The position numbers and the translations under genes are program-made. Below are positions 54,945 to 63,650 of a stretch of 64,000 nt of DNA, piece after piece. Every line of letters starts with the position of its first letter. Position 1 is the first letter of the stretch. Source of the DNA: an uncultured bacterium (lineage in GTDB: Bacteria; Cyanobacteriota; Vampirovibrionia; Gastranaerophilales; Gastranaerophilaceae); NCBI GenBank assembly GCA_902777605.1, contig CACYUI010000001.1, forward strand, positions 186,001-250,000. Reading direction: 5' to 3'. Below the pieces are notes generated by a model, which saw only the letters and a list, made by a program, of their open reading frames with translations, ran no database searches and was not told where the DNA came from.

Positions 54945-55304
54945 CTATAATTTTTTGTGCAAATCTTGAATCGCATCATGAACAGCATTCATAAAATCTT
55001 TTTTTGTTTTTAAAGTTTCATCAATATATGTATATCCTGTTTTAAAAGTTGAGCGTCCGGTTGGGAAAAACAATTTTTCCATAAAATTAAAACCTTTGCC
55101 CAACGGTTTTACATTTATATCTATTGATGAAAAACCTGGAATATCAGAGTAACAAGACACCATCCTTATATCATATTTATTTCCGAGTTCCTTTAATTTT
55201 GAAATATTACCTTGTACAAAATTCTGTTTATCTATTGCAGAAAGTGATTTTATATTCAATTGTTTAAAATTTTGCGCATTACTATTAATTTGTGTAATTT
55301 TCAT
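54945..55304 (-). CDS. protein with MxIxxINSN..NF N-terminus (119 aa)
   Basis: N-terminus MKITQINSNAQNFKQLNI, then a compact alpha/beta domain. No signal peptide. Its upstream region (55328-55352) has the same element as the cassette genes. Unknown function; candidate for the exported-protein group. Confidence 0.65.
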   Translation of the reverse strand: MKITQINSNAQNFKQLNIKSLSAIDKQNFVQGNISKLKELGNKYDIRMVSCYSDIPGFSSIDINVKPLGKGFNFMEKLFFPTGRSTFKTGYTYIDETLKTKKDFMNAVHDAIQDLHKKL

Positions 55305-55327
55305 AACTCATTCCTTTTATATACACT

Positions 55328-55352
55328 AAAACCCATAAAAATATTTTTTGCG
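55328..55352 (-). promoter_or_regulatory. shared AT-rich upstream element (copy 5)
   Basis: On the minus strand GCGCAAAAAATATTTTTATG then GGTTTTA, nearly the same as GCAAATTTAATTTTTATGGG then TTTTA at 29050. Confidence 0.45.
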
Positions 55353-55370
55353 CATAAAATAGAATTATTT

Positions 55371-56144
55371 TTATATTTTTGCTTTCACTCTATCAATAAG
55401 CTTTTGTACACTCTCTTTTTCTTCTTCGGGAATATCAAAATCAAGATAGTTTTCAAAATATTCTACCGCATCATCGTAATCTTCTCGTGCTAAGAAAAGA
55501 ATACCGACCTTTTTATATGCAATTAAAAATTTATCATTCACTGCAATAGCTTTTAAATAATTAGAAATAGCTTTATCTATCTGATTATTAGCCTCATAAG
55601 CCTGAGCAAGCGCATAATATAAAACCTCAGTATTTTGGTTTTGTTCATAAGCTAATACATTCTCAAAATTATCTATTGCTGTTTCATAATCACCCAGTTC
55701 AAAATAAACATGTCCTAAATCATAATAAGCATCGTAGTTATCAGGTTCTCCATCTAACACTCTTTCCAATTCTACAATAGCATCATCCCATCTTTGATCT
55801 TCTATATAAACTCTTGCCAAAAGGTGTGCTATCGCAAGATTATCCTGAAGTTCGTAGCTTCCTCTTTGCAAAGTACCGACTGCCGATGCTAAATCGCCTG
55901 CTTTATAATACAAATCCGACAAATTTATGTAGGCTTGTGCAAGTTCCGGATCTAGCTCGATGGCTCTTACATATGATTTTTCCGCATGCTCAAAATCACC
56001 TTCGCAAGAGTATGCTACCCCCATATTGTTATATACATCTGCATTATCAGGTTCTGTTTCCAAAACGGAACTGAATGCATCTATAGATTCTTTATACTTT
56101 TTTTCGGCAAATAATTTCATTGCCTTATCAATTTTTTCAGACAT
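55371..56144 (-). CDS. TPR-repeat protein
   Basis: 257 residues made almost entirely of tetratricopeptide repeats (VYNNMGVAYSCEGDFEHAE, AYINLSDLYYKAGDLASAV, AYYDLGHVYFELGDYETAI and more). No signal. One-base overlap with the LptA-like gene, so probably a scaffold in the envelope/LPS operon. Confidence 0.88.
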   Translation of the reverse strand: MSEKIDKAMKLFAEKKYKESIDAFSSVLETEPDNADVYNNMGVAYSCEGDFEHAEKSYVRAIELDPELAQAYINLSDLYYKAGDLASAVGTLQRGSYELQDNLAIAHLLARVYIEDQRWDDAIVELERVLDGEPDNYDAYYDLGHVYFELGDYETAIDNFENVLAYEQNQNTEVLYYALAQAYEANNQIDKAISNYLKAIAVNDKFLIAYKKVGILFLAREDYDDAVEYFENYLDFDIPEEEKESVQKLIDRVKAKI

Positions 56145-57103
56145 TATAAATCTCCGTCTTTTCTATCAACATTATGTATAATTGTTTTGACATTCCCTTC
56201 TGCGGTAAAGTCTTTTGGGTCCATCGTCATACGAATTTTGTCAGCAATTATATCTCTTTCTTGTTGAATAATCTTTGATCTTCCAATAAAATATACTTCA
56301 TTTAACTTATTAGTCTTTTTATCAGGAAATACGCTAACCTTTGGTCCTTGAGCATAATAATCATCAAACCAAATCTTAACATGTCCGCTTCCTATATATG
56401 AATTTTGTCTTTTGCTATATTGCTGATAATCGGAGTGAATAGTTAATTTTTTCCCATCATCGGTTATTGCTATAGACTTTGTATTACCTTCAACACTCAT
56501 TTCTTCAGTTACAGGATTATATATAAAATGATGACCTTCTGATTCATTGTTCTGTTGTTTAACTTTGGCATTACCTATTAAATCGATTTTTTTAACTCCG
56601 CCTTTTTCGTCAGCGATAATTACCGCTTTATCAGAATAAGTATCAATATCTTTATACTTCATAGTTACAGAGCCTGTTGCTACCATAACACTACTTTTTG
56701 TATCATATTCTTGAACATCTGCGTTAATCACGATTATTGGTGTATTACCTTCTGTAATTACAGACTGAGTTTCACCTTCAGCTCTAACAATTTTATTAAT
56801 CAAAGAAACTTGTAAAATATTTGCCTTTACTTCTCTTTTTTTATTTTCATTAACTTCATATGCATATGGTTTGTTATAAAAAGTTGCAGTATCAAGCTTG
56901 TTATTTCGTCTAACAGTAACATCAGCCTTATCACTCTGAACCGTTAAGTTGTCAAGCTTTACTTTTACTCCACCATCCAATTTAATCTTATGTTCCGAAT
57001 CAGAAAAAGTTTGAGTTTTAGACTCAATTTCCAAATCAGAAGCAACAACAACCATACCTGCTGCCATTGTTATAAACAATAAAAGTATTAAAAGCTTTTT
57101 CAT
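56144..57103 (-). CDS. lptA: LptA/OstA-like periplasmic LPS-transport protein
   Basis: 319 residues. Sec signal peptide (1-21). Repeated OstA beta-jellyroll stretches (about 30-130 and 135-300), e.g. KIKLDGGVKVKLDNLTVQSD and SVMVATGSVTMKYKDIDTYS, which form the bridge for LPS or a related lipid. Longer than E. coli LptA (185), as is common where two domains are present. Follows lptC by 25 bp. Confidence 0.85.
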   Translation of the reverse strand: MKKLLILLLFITMAAGMVVVASDLEIESKTQTFSDSEHKIKLDGGVKVKLDNLTVQSDKADVTVRRNNKLDTATFYNKPYAYEVNENKKREVKANILQVSLINKIVRAEGETQSVITEGNTPIIVINADVQEYDTKSSVMVATGSVTMKYKDIDTYSDKAVIIADEKGGVKKIDLIGNAKVKQQNNESEGHHFIYNPVTEEMSVEGNTKSIAITDDGKKLTIHSDYQQYSKRQNSYIGSGHVKIWFDDYYAQGPKVSVFPDKKTNKLNEVYFIGRSKIIQQERDIIADKIRMTMDPKDFTAEGNVKTIIHNVDRKDGDL

Positions 57104-57127
57104 ATTTAACCTTTCTTCGTTAAAAAT

Positions 57128-57736
57128 TTATTTACCGTTTTTACTCCAAACACTTGTTTGTGTTTTTCCCAAAATCTTGAATTTTTCATAATCAATACCG
57201 ATTACACATTTATCAGCAACCGAAGACATTTCTTTATTTTTATTTATAACAACATGCCCTTCAGCTACGGTCTCTTTATCTGAGCCGGACCAAACCAGCT
57301 TATCTGTTTTTAGAGATACACCATCCTTCAAAACAATATATGTGTTTTCATACAATGTAATCACACCTGTATTTTCATCATAAGTACCTTTTGATGACTG
57401 AAAACTCATTGCAACTTCATTATCTTTATAGAAATTTCCAATTACATTATTAAGAGTTGCTATACTGTGGTCGTTACTGTAATGACCTGTTTCTCCATAT
57501 ATTTCAAAGTATTTTTTGCCTTCTTTTGTTTCAGTAATGATGATACCTTTTGCATCTACTTTTTGTTCATCTTGAGTACCTTTAACTTTATCCCGATTAA
57601 AATTAGCAGTTATTACACCTGCAGAAATAAATGCCCAAGCCATTACAAATACAAAAAGAAAAATCGCAATTATATATACTCTTTTCCTCTTATCCATATT
57701 CATAAATTTTGAATAAAGATTTTTTAACTTTTCCAT
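57128..57736 (-). CDS. lptC: LptC-family LPS-export protein
   Basis: 202 residues. Basic cytoplasmic start, one membrane helix (about 20-42, YIIAIFLFVFVMAWAFISAG), then a periplasmic OstA-type domain (GETGHYSNDHSIATLNNVIG, LYENTYIVLKDG). LptC ties the inner-membrane transporter to LptA. It points to an outer membrane. Confidence 0.85.
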   Translation of the reverse strand: MEKLKNLYSKFMNMDKRKRVYIIAIFLFVFVMAWAFISAGVITANFNRDKVKGTQDEQKVDAKGIIITETKEGKKYFEIYGETGHYSNDHSIATLNNVIGNFYKDNEVAMSFQSSKGTYDENTGVITLYENTYIVLKDGVSLKTDKLVWSGSDKETVAEGHVVINKNKEMSSVADKCVIGIDYEKFKILGKTQTSVWSKNGK

Positions 57737-57785
57737 AAAAACATTTTAGCACAGATTAACAGTATTGAAATACAAATATAACAAA

Positions 57786-57815
57786 AAAGTCACACAAAAT
57801 TGTATGACTTAATTT
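57786..57815 (-). terminator. terminator of the NPF-repeat gene
   Basis: On the minus strand AAGTCATACA / TGTGTGACTT followed by TTTTTG. Confidence 0.65.
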
Positions 57816-57858
57816 TTGGGGTAAGTTTGGGTAGGGTAAATACGGTATATTTTTAAGT

Positions 57859-58113
57859 CTATACCTCTATAAAAAGTCGTCTTCCAACTATATTGGGCTG
57901 ATTGTTATAATATCCGGCAAAATACCCTCCTGCTACAGGTCTGTTTTGACCATAATTTGCAAAAGGATTGCTATTTTGTGATGTTACAAATGGATTTCCG
58001 CTTGCTGCGCTTGCAAAAGGGTTTGAAGCACTTCTTGTACGGGTAACAGCACTTGATTGTACCATTGGTGATGATGTCAAAACTTTTGTTAATAAATTTA
58101 CTATTCCTGCCAT
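57859..58113 (-). CDS. low-complexity protein with three NPF motifs (84 aa)
   Basis: 84 residues. Residues 31-57 are three 9-residue units beginning NPF (NPFASAASG, NPFVTSQNS, NPFANYGQN), then a Gly/Tyr/Asn-rich stretch. The first 20 residues are helical. No signal peptide. NPF is a ligand for eukaryotic EH domains in endocytosis, which is suggestive only. GAGAGG lies upstream. Single-gene unit. Confidence 0.6.
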   Translation of the reverse strand: MAGIVNLLTKVLTSSPMVQSSAVTRTRSASNPFASAASGNPFVTSQNSNPFANYGQNRPVAGGYFAGYYNNQPNIVGRRLFIEV

Positions 58114-58290
58114 ATTAGTTAAACCTCTCTACGGTTTAGTTAATGATTTATTTTTTTTTGTCAATATTTTTATCGGCAAATATTTTTTTTTCTTAATATT
58201 TTTTATTAAACATCAACCATTTATATTAATTTTTGTAACAAAAAAGCAATTTTTAAATATTTATATACTTTTTATATACAAGGAGAGAGT

Positions 58291-59028
58291 ATGTCCGAAC
58301 CAGTAAAACAATTTTTTAGAGTTTTTAATGATTGCAATGTTGATGATGCAATCATGGACTCGCCATGGGTTAGCGATACTATCCGCAAATTAGAAACATA
58401 CGGAGAAGATTTGGGCGAGCAAATGGAAGAAAAAATTAAAAATATAGGCAAAAAACATGCTAATCCTTTGAGCACACTTCCTCCTAACCATCAAGAACTA
58501 AGTTTCATAAAACCGGATCAACCAACAACTCTTTATAATGTAAGCAATACTAAGACAAAAAAACCGCTGCTTCAAAAAGTATCACAAACTTTTTCAGGAC
58601 TTTCTTACAGAATTAGAGGATGGAACGCAGAAGCAACTTCTGATTTAGGCAAAGGTCGCGAATTTAGCGCAATAGCCGGCGAAGAAGTCGGTTTAAGATA
58701 TGAACAATACAATAAAGGAGTTGGTAACTCTTTAAGCTTTACTCATAATATTAGAAATGGTGTAACAGAAGCTTATTATCACAACGAAACAATTACAGAG
58801 TCAAAAAGCATTTCATTATTCACACAGGATGGAAATATAGGAGGCACTTTATCATACTATAACAAGCTTGCAAAACTTTCTGCAGGATTATCAGTTGATA
58901 AAAATAGCACATCCGTTAGTGCAAATTGGAATCCTAAGCCTAATATGGAATTTGGAATATACGGCAACCGTGATTTTCACAATAAAGTAAATAATGTTAT
59001 TGGCGTTCATGGAAGAGTTACTATGTAA
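58291..59028 (+). CDS. beta-strand-rich protein of unknown function (245 aa)
   Basis: AGGAGAG lies upstream of the ATG. The N-terminal 100 residues are helical and basic. The rest is a run of short alternating strands (NSLSFTHNIRNGV, GGTLSYYNKLAKLSAGLSVD, SVSANWNPKPNMEFGIYGN) that looks like a beta-barrel or beta-roll. No Sec signal peptide, so an outer-membrane barrel is unlikely unless exported otherwise. Ends near the convergent 74-aa gene. Confidence 0.65.
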   Translation: MSEPVKQFFRVFNDCNVDDAIMDSPWVSDTIRKLETYGEDLGEQMEEKIKNIGKKHANPLSTLPPNHQELSFIKPDQPTTLYNVSNTKTKKPLLQKVSQTFSGLSYRIRGWNAEATSDLGKGREFSAIAGEEVGLRYEQYNKGVGNSLSFTHNIRNGVTEAYYHNETITESKSISLFTQDGNIGGTLSYYNKLAKLSAGLSVDKNSTSVSANWNPKPNMEFGIYGNRDFHNKVNNVIGVHGRVTM

Positions 59029-59036
59029 AATTTATA

Positions 59037-59261
59037 TTAAATGTCAATCTTATCCACACAAATACTTCTTTGTTTAAGAATGTATCTTGCACACAGTTTT
59101 GTTGCAAAATTTAGAGCCAATAATTCATCCATTTCCTTTCTTTTGTAATTACTATTGAAAAGCTCCCAATCCTCATTTGTTTTTGTATATATAATGTCAC
59201 TCAATAGTTCTATAGATTTTAATGGTGTGTATATTATCGACAAAAAATCTTCATAATCCAT
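59037..59261 (-). CDS. small helical protein (74 aa), unknown
   Basis: 74 residues, MDYEDFLSIIYTPLKSIELL at the start, helical, soluble. AAAGGAAT upstream. Divergent from the HTH gene across a region with AACTAT/ATAGTT palindromes (59290-59330). Not recognised. Confidence 0.6.
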   Translation of the reverse strand: MDYEDFLSIIYTPLKSIELLSDIIYTKTNEDWELFNSNYKRKEMDELLALNFATKLCARYILKQRSICVDKIDI

Positions 59262-59377
59262 ACTTATTCCTTTGTTAAGTTTTGTTTCTTTTATATTAAC
59301 TATATAGTTGAATAGTTAACTTTATTGTTGATATATTATCATAAATCATTTCGTTAGTCAACAAATCAACTCTCTTG

Positions 59378-59383
59378 TATAAT
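59378..59383 (+). promoter_or_regulatory. -10 box of the small HTH gene
   Basis: TATAAT 6 nt before ATG; transcription would begin at the start codon. Weak -35 TAGTCA 17 nt upstream. Confidence 0.5.
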
Positions 59384-59389
59384 TTAACT

Positions 59390-59602
59390 ATGAGTATACT
59401 TGTAAGAGAACAAATAAAGTCTTTATTAGGAGCAAAAGGGGTGACTATGAAAGAAGTTGCCCATATGCTTGAAACAAAAACAGGAAAGAATTATTCTTTA
59501 GCAAATTTATCCTCTAAACTTAAACGAGGAACGCTATCATATAATGAAGTTATTTTAATTACAGATTTTTTAGGATATAAAATAGAATTTATAGAAAAAT
59601 AA
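59390..59602 (+). CDS. small LLM-type helix-turn-helix protein (70 aa)
   Basis: 70 residues from ATG 59390 (MSILVREQIKSLL). Pattern MKEVAHMLETKTGKNYSLANLSSKLKRG is a short HTH seen in many gut Firmicutes and Melainabacteria. Probably DNA-binding and self-regulated through the palindromes upstream. Shares a terminator with clpB. Confidence 0.7.
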   Translation: MSILVREQIKSLLGAKGVTMKEVAHMLETKTGKNYSLANLSSKLKRGTLSYNEVILITDFLGYKIEFIEK

Positions 59603-59636
59603 ATAAGCCAACAATATTATGTCGGCTTATTTTATT
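59601..59636. terminator. bidirectional terminator between HTH gene and clpB
   Basis: AAATAAGCC-AACA / TGT-CGGCTTATTT hairpin with T-rich ends on both strands. Confidence 0.75.
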
Positions 59637-59646
59637 ATTATTTTTC

Positions 59647-62235
59647 TCATTTATTAAATACCAACTCATCGTTTTTTGCATCAATTTTAACGCAATCTCC
59701 GTCTATAAACTTTTGACCGAGAATAAGTTTAGAAAGAGGATTTTCAACCATTTGACGAATTACTCTCTTTAGAGGTCTTGCGCCATATATAGGGTTAAAC
59801 CCTCTTCTTGCCAATAGTTCTTTTGCATCCTCAGTAATTTCACAAGACATGTTGTGGTCTTTGAGAAGTTTTCTAAGATTTTCTATTTGAATATCAACAA
59901 TAGAAGATAGTTGTGACATCGTCAGACCTTTGAAGAAAATAGTTTCATCAACTCTGTTCAAGAATTCAGGCTTAAACCTCTCTCTCATAACAGCATTGAC
60001 TTTTTCTTTTGTTTCTTCAAAATTAGAACCAGCATTATTGATAGAATCTTCTAATATAATATCGCTTCCGATATTTGATGTCATAATAATTACGGTATTT
60101 TTAAAATCTACCGTTCTGCCTTTAGAATCCGTCAGTCTGCCGTCATCAAATATTTGAAGCATTATATTAAATACATCAGGGTGGGCCTTTTCGATTTCAT
60201 CAAAAAGAACAACAGAATACGGTTTGCGTCTTACCGCCTCTGTCAGTTGACCGCCTTCTTCGTAGCCTACATACCCCGGAGGCGCACCAACTAAACGAGC
60301 AACATTATGTTTTTCCATATATTCAGACATATCAATTCTAACAATTGCATCTTCATCGTTAAACAAAAATTCAGCAAGTGTTTTAGCCAGCTCAGTTTTA
60401 CCGACACCTGTCGGACCTAAGAAAATAAATGTACCTATTGGTCGTTTTGGATCTTTTAAACCTGAACGAGCACGACGGATTGCATCAGAAACCGTATTAA
60501 CCGCTTCTTCCTGACCTATAAGCCTTTTATGGAGGACATCTTCCATTCTCAAAAGTTTCTGCATTTCAGATTCTACAAGCTTTGTAACAGGAATACCCGT
60601 CCATTTAGAAACAATTGCTGCAATATCGTCACCGTCAATTTCTTCTTTTAATAAACGGTTTTCACTTTTTTCTTTTCCTTGAATTGATTGAAGTTTTTTC
60701 TCAAGTTCCATTAGCTTACCGTATTTAAGTTCTGCAGCAGTCTGCAAATCTGTATTTCTTTCTGCTTCTGCAATTTGAGTTTTCACCTTATCAATTTCTT
60801 CTTTTATACCTGCTTCACCTGTAATTGTGTTTTTCTCAACTTCCCATTGTGCTTTTAGAGTATCTATTTTAGTTGCTAATTCATCAATTTCAGAAGTTAG
60901 TTTATCAATTTTGGCAATGCATTCGGGAGAAGTTTCTTTTTTCAAAGCTTCTCTTTCAATTTCCAACTGAATTTTTTGACGAAGCATAACATCAATTTCT
61001 TCCGGCATTGAATCAATTTCGATACGAAGAGCAGATGCTGCTTCATCGATTAAGTCAATTGCTTTATCAGGCAAGAACCTGTCTGTAATATACCTGTCAG
61101 AGAGCTGCGCTGCTGCAATCAAGGCGCTATCCAAAATTCTTACCCCGTGGTGAACTTCGTATTTACCTTTTAAACCTCTTAATATTGAAATTGTATCCTC
61201 AACTGATGGTTCATCAACAAGAACAGGTTGAAATCGCCTTTCAAGAGCAGGGTCTTTTTCGATGTATTTGCGGTACTCGTTAACAGTTGTTGCACCGATT
61301 GTTCTAAGTTCGCCTCTTGCAAGCATTGGTTTTAGAAGGTTTCCTGCATCCATTGAACCTTCTGTTGCGCCGGCACCAACAACAGTATGAAGTTCATCTA
61401 TAAACATAACAATTTCACCGTTTGATTCTTGAACTTCTTTCAACACTGCTTTCAATCTTTCTTCAAATTCGCCTCTGAATTTTGCGCCTGCAACAAGTGC
61501 TCCCAAGTCCAAAGATATTAACTTAACTTCCTTAAGACTTTCAGGAACATCGCCTCTAATTATTCTTTGAGCCAAACCTTCAACAATAGCCGTTTTACCA
61601 ACGCCGGGTTCCCCGATTAAAACAGGGTTATTTTTAGTTCTTCTGTTTAAGACTTGGATAATACGCCTAACCTCCTCATCTCTGCCAATAACCGGATCTA
61701 ATTTCCCTTTTCTTGCGCGTTCTGTCAGGTCTGTTGAATATTTTTCCAAAGCCTTCATATTTTCTTCTGCATTTTTAGTATCCACTTTTTTATTACCTCT
61801 TATTTTTTTCATAGCATTAAGAACTGAATTTGTATTAACACCATACTTTTTCAGAAGATTGTATATATTTGTTCCCTCTAATTTTGTCATAGCAATTAAA
61901 ATACATTCAATTCCGATAAATTCGTCTTTTAAATTTTCAGCTTCGGTTGTTGCCAGCTCTAAAAGAGTATTTGTATCACGAGATAAAAATACTTGCTGAG
62001 AAGCCACACCCGAAATAGTTGGAAATTCTTTTATTTTTGCAACAATTTCATTAATAAAATTTTGGTTCAGAAGCTTCAGTTCTTGCAAATAATCCTTAGC
62101 AATGCCTTTGTCTTCAATCATGGCAAGAACAATATGCTCCGGCTGAACTTCTGTATTCTTGTAAAAATCTTTTTTTGCACTTGCAGCAAAAATAATTTCC
62201 TGCGAATAATTTGTAAATTTTTCAAAATTAATCAT
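59647..62235 (-). CDS. clpB: ClpB protein disaggregase
   Basis: 862 residues. N-domain (1-140), first AAA+ module with [13 protein letters not shown] (about 205), middle coiled coil (about 405-525), second AAA+ module with [13 protein letters not shown] (about 605) and [13 protein letters not shown]. Rescues aggregated proteins with DnaK. Typical length. Confidence 0.97.
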   Translation of the reverse strand: MINFEKFTNYSQEIIFAASAKKDFYKNTEVQPEHIVLAMIEDKGIAKDYLQELKLLNQNFINEIVAKIKEFPTISGVASQQVFLSRDTNTLLELATTEAENLKDEFIGIECILIAMTKLEGTNIYNLLKKYGVNTNSVLNAMKKIRGNKKVDTKNAEENMKALEKYSTDLTERARKGKLDPVIGRDEEVRRIIQVLNRRTKNNPVLIGEPGVGKTAIVEGLAQRIIRGDVPESLKEVKLISLDLGALVAGAKFRGEFEERLKAVLKEVQESNGEIVMFIDELHTVVGAGATEGSMDAGNLLKPMLARGELRTIGATTVNEYRKYIEKDPALERRFQPVLVDEPSVEDTISILRGLKGKYEVHHGVRILDSALIAAAQLSDRYITDRFLPDKAIDLIDEAASALRIEIDSMPEEIDVMLRQKIQLEIEREALKKETSPECIAKIDKLTSEIDELATKIDTLKAQWEVEKNTITGEAGIKEEIDKVKTQIAEAERNTDLQTAAELKYGKLMELEKKLQSIQGKEKSENRLLKEEIDGDDIAAIVSKWTGIPVTKLVESEMQKLLRMEDVLHKRLIGQEEAVNTVSDAIRRARSGLKDPKRPIGTFIFLGPTGVGKTELAKTLAEFLFNDEDAIVRIDMSEYMEKHNVARLVGAPPGYVGYEEGGQLTEAVRRKPYSVVLFDEIEKAHPDVFNIMLQIFDDGRLTDSKGRTVDFKNTVIIMTSNIGSDIILEDSINNAGSNFEETKEKVNAVMRERFKPEFLNRVDETIFFKGLTMSQLSSIVDIQIENLRKLLKDHNMSCEITEDAKELLARRGFNPIYGARPLKRVIRQMVENPLSKLILGQKFIDGDCVKIDAKNDELVFNK

Positions 62236-62448
62236 AAATATTAAACTCCATACATTATTATTTTAATGTTATTTTGAAAAAATCAAGATTTTTTAATTAT
62301 TAATTAACAATTTATGAAAGAAAATACTGTGAATCAAAATATATATTTTATTTTGGCGCAAAAACTTTGTAGTTATCAAGATTATATAAAGAGAGCTAAA
62401 AAGTATGATACACTATAGAATGTAAAGGGTTAATAATAGGAGGGAAAT

Positions 62449-63567
62449 ATGATTCCAATTTTAGATTCAAAAAGACAATACGCAAAAATCGGTACTGAAG
62501 TCGAAAAAGTTGTTTGCGAAGTTCTTCGCTCAGGTTCTTATATATTGGGACCAAATGTAAAAGCATTAGAAAGTGAACTTGCAAAATATATAGGCTGCAA
62601 CTATACAGTAGCTCTAAACTCAGGTACAGATGCTCTTCATCTTGCTCTTAGAGCTTTAGATATAGGAAAAGGTGATGAAGTTATTACAACTGCTTTCACA
62701 TTTGTTGCAACAACTGAGTCTATCGAAATAGTTGGCGCTACTCCTGTATTTTGTGATATCAATCCTGATACATTTAATATTGATGCAAATAAGATTGAAG
62801 ATTTGATTACGCCTAGAACTAAGGCTATTATGCCTGTTCACTTATACGGTCAGCCTTGCGATATGGACAAGATTATGGATATTGCAAAAAGACATAACCT
62901 ATATGTTATTGAGGATTGCTGTCAAGCTATCGGCGCTGAATACAAAGGGCAAAAAGTCGGTACATTCGGTGACATCGGATGCTATAGCTTCTATCCTACT
63001 AAAAACCTTGGCGGTATGGGAGATGGCGGCTTAATTACAGTTAACAGTGAAAATCTTAAAAACAGAATTGTAGCTCTCCGCAACCACGGTGGTGCAATTC
63101 GTTATCACCACGATGAAATTGGTGTTAACTCTCGTCTTGATGAAATTCAAGCAGCAATTTTGAGAGTAAAATTGAATTATATTGATGAATGGAATAAAGC
63201 AAGAAGAAGTCATGCTGCAACTTACAATGAATTATTTGCAGGATGCTCTGATATTCAAACTCCAAAGGAATTAGATAATACATATTGCGTTTATCACCAA
63301 TATACGGTTAAAATTCCTAACAGAGATGAAATTCACAAAATGCTTCAAGAATCAGGTATTGGCGCAATGCTTTACTATCCGATTCCTCTTCATATGCAAA
63401 AAGTTCATGCTCACTTGGGATATAAAATGGGGGATTTGCCTATTACTGAAAAAAATACGGAATGTGTAATTTCACTTCCTATGTTCCCTGAGTTAACATT
63501 AGAAGAACAAAAAACCGTTGCATCAACTTTAATAAGCTGCTTAGAAAAATCAAAAGCACTTGCATAA
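62449..63567 (+). CDS. DegT/DnrJ/EryC1-family sugar aminotransferase
   Basis: 372 residues. PLP-Lys185 in FYPTKNLGGMGDGG; ALNSGTDALHLAL and EDCCQAIGAEYKG are family signatures. Makes amino sugars for surface glycans from keto-sugar nucleotides; the exact sugar is unknown. GGAGGG lies 5 nt upstream. No other glycan gene is adjacent. Confidence 0.93.
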   Translation: MIPILDSKRQYAKIGTEVEKVVCEVLRSGSYILGPNVKALESELAKYIGCNYTVALNSGTDALHLALRALDIGKGDEVITTAFTFVATTESIEIVGATPVFCDINPDTFNIDANKIEDLITPRTKAIMPVHLYGQPCDMDKIMDIAKRHNLYVIEDCCQAIGAEYKGQKVGTFGDIGCYSFYPTKNLGGMGDGGLITVNSENLKNRIVALRNHGGAIRYHHDEIGVNSRLDEIQAAILRVKLNYIDEWNKARRSHAATYNELFAGCSDIQTPKELDNTYCVYHQYTVKIPNRDEIHKMLQESGIGAMLYYPIPLHMQKVHAHLGYKMGDLPITEKNTECVISLPMFPELTLEEQKTVASTLISCLEKSKALA

Positions 63568-63589
63568 AAAGGTGAAAATAGTGTAAAAT

Positions 63590-63622
63590 AAATGAGTGAG
63601 TCGCGTAGACTCGCTCATTTTA
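63590..63622 (+). terminator. terminator after the aminotransferase gene
   Basis: AATGAGTGAGTC / GACTCGCTCATT hairpin followed by TTAATATT. Confidence 0.75.
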
Positions 63623-63650
63623 ATATTTAAATATTTTAGAGGAAGCTTAT

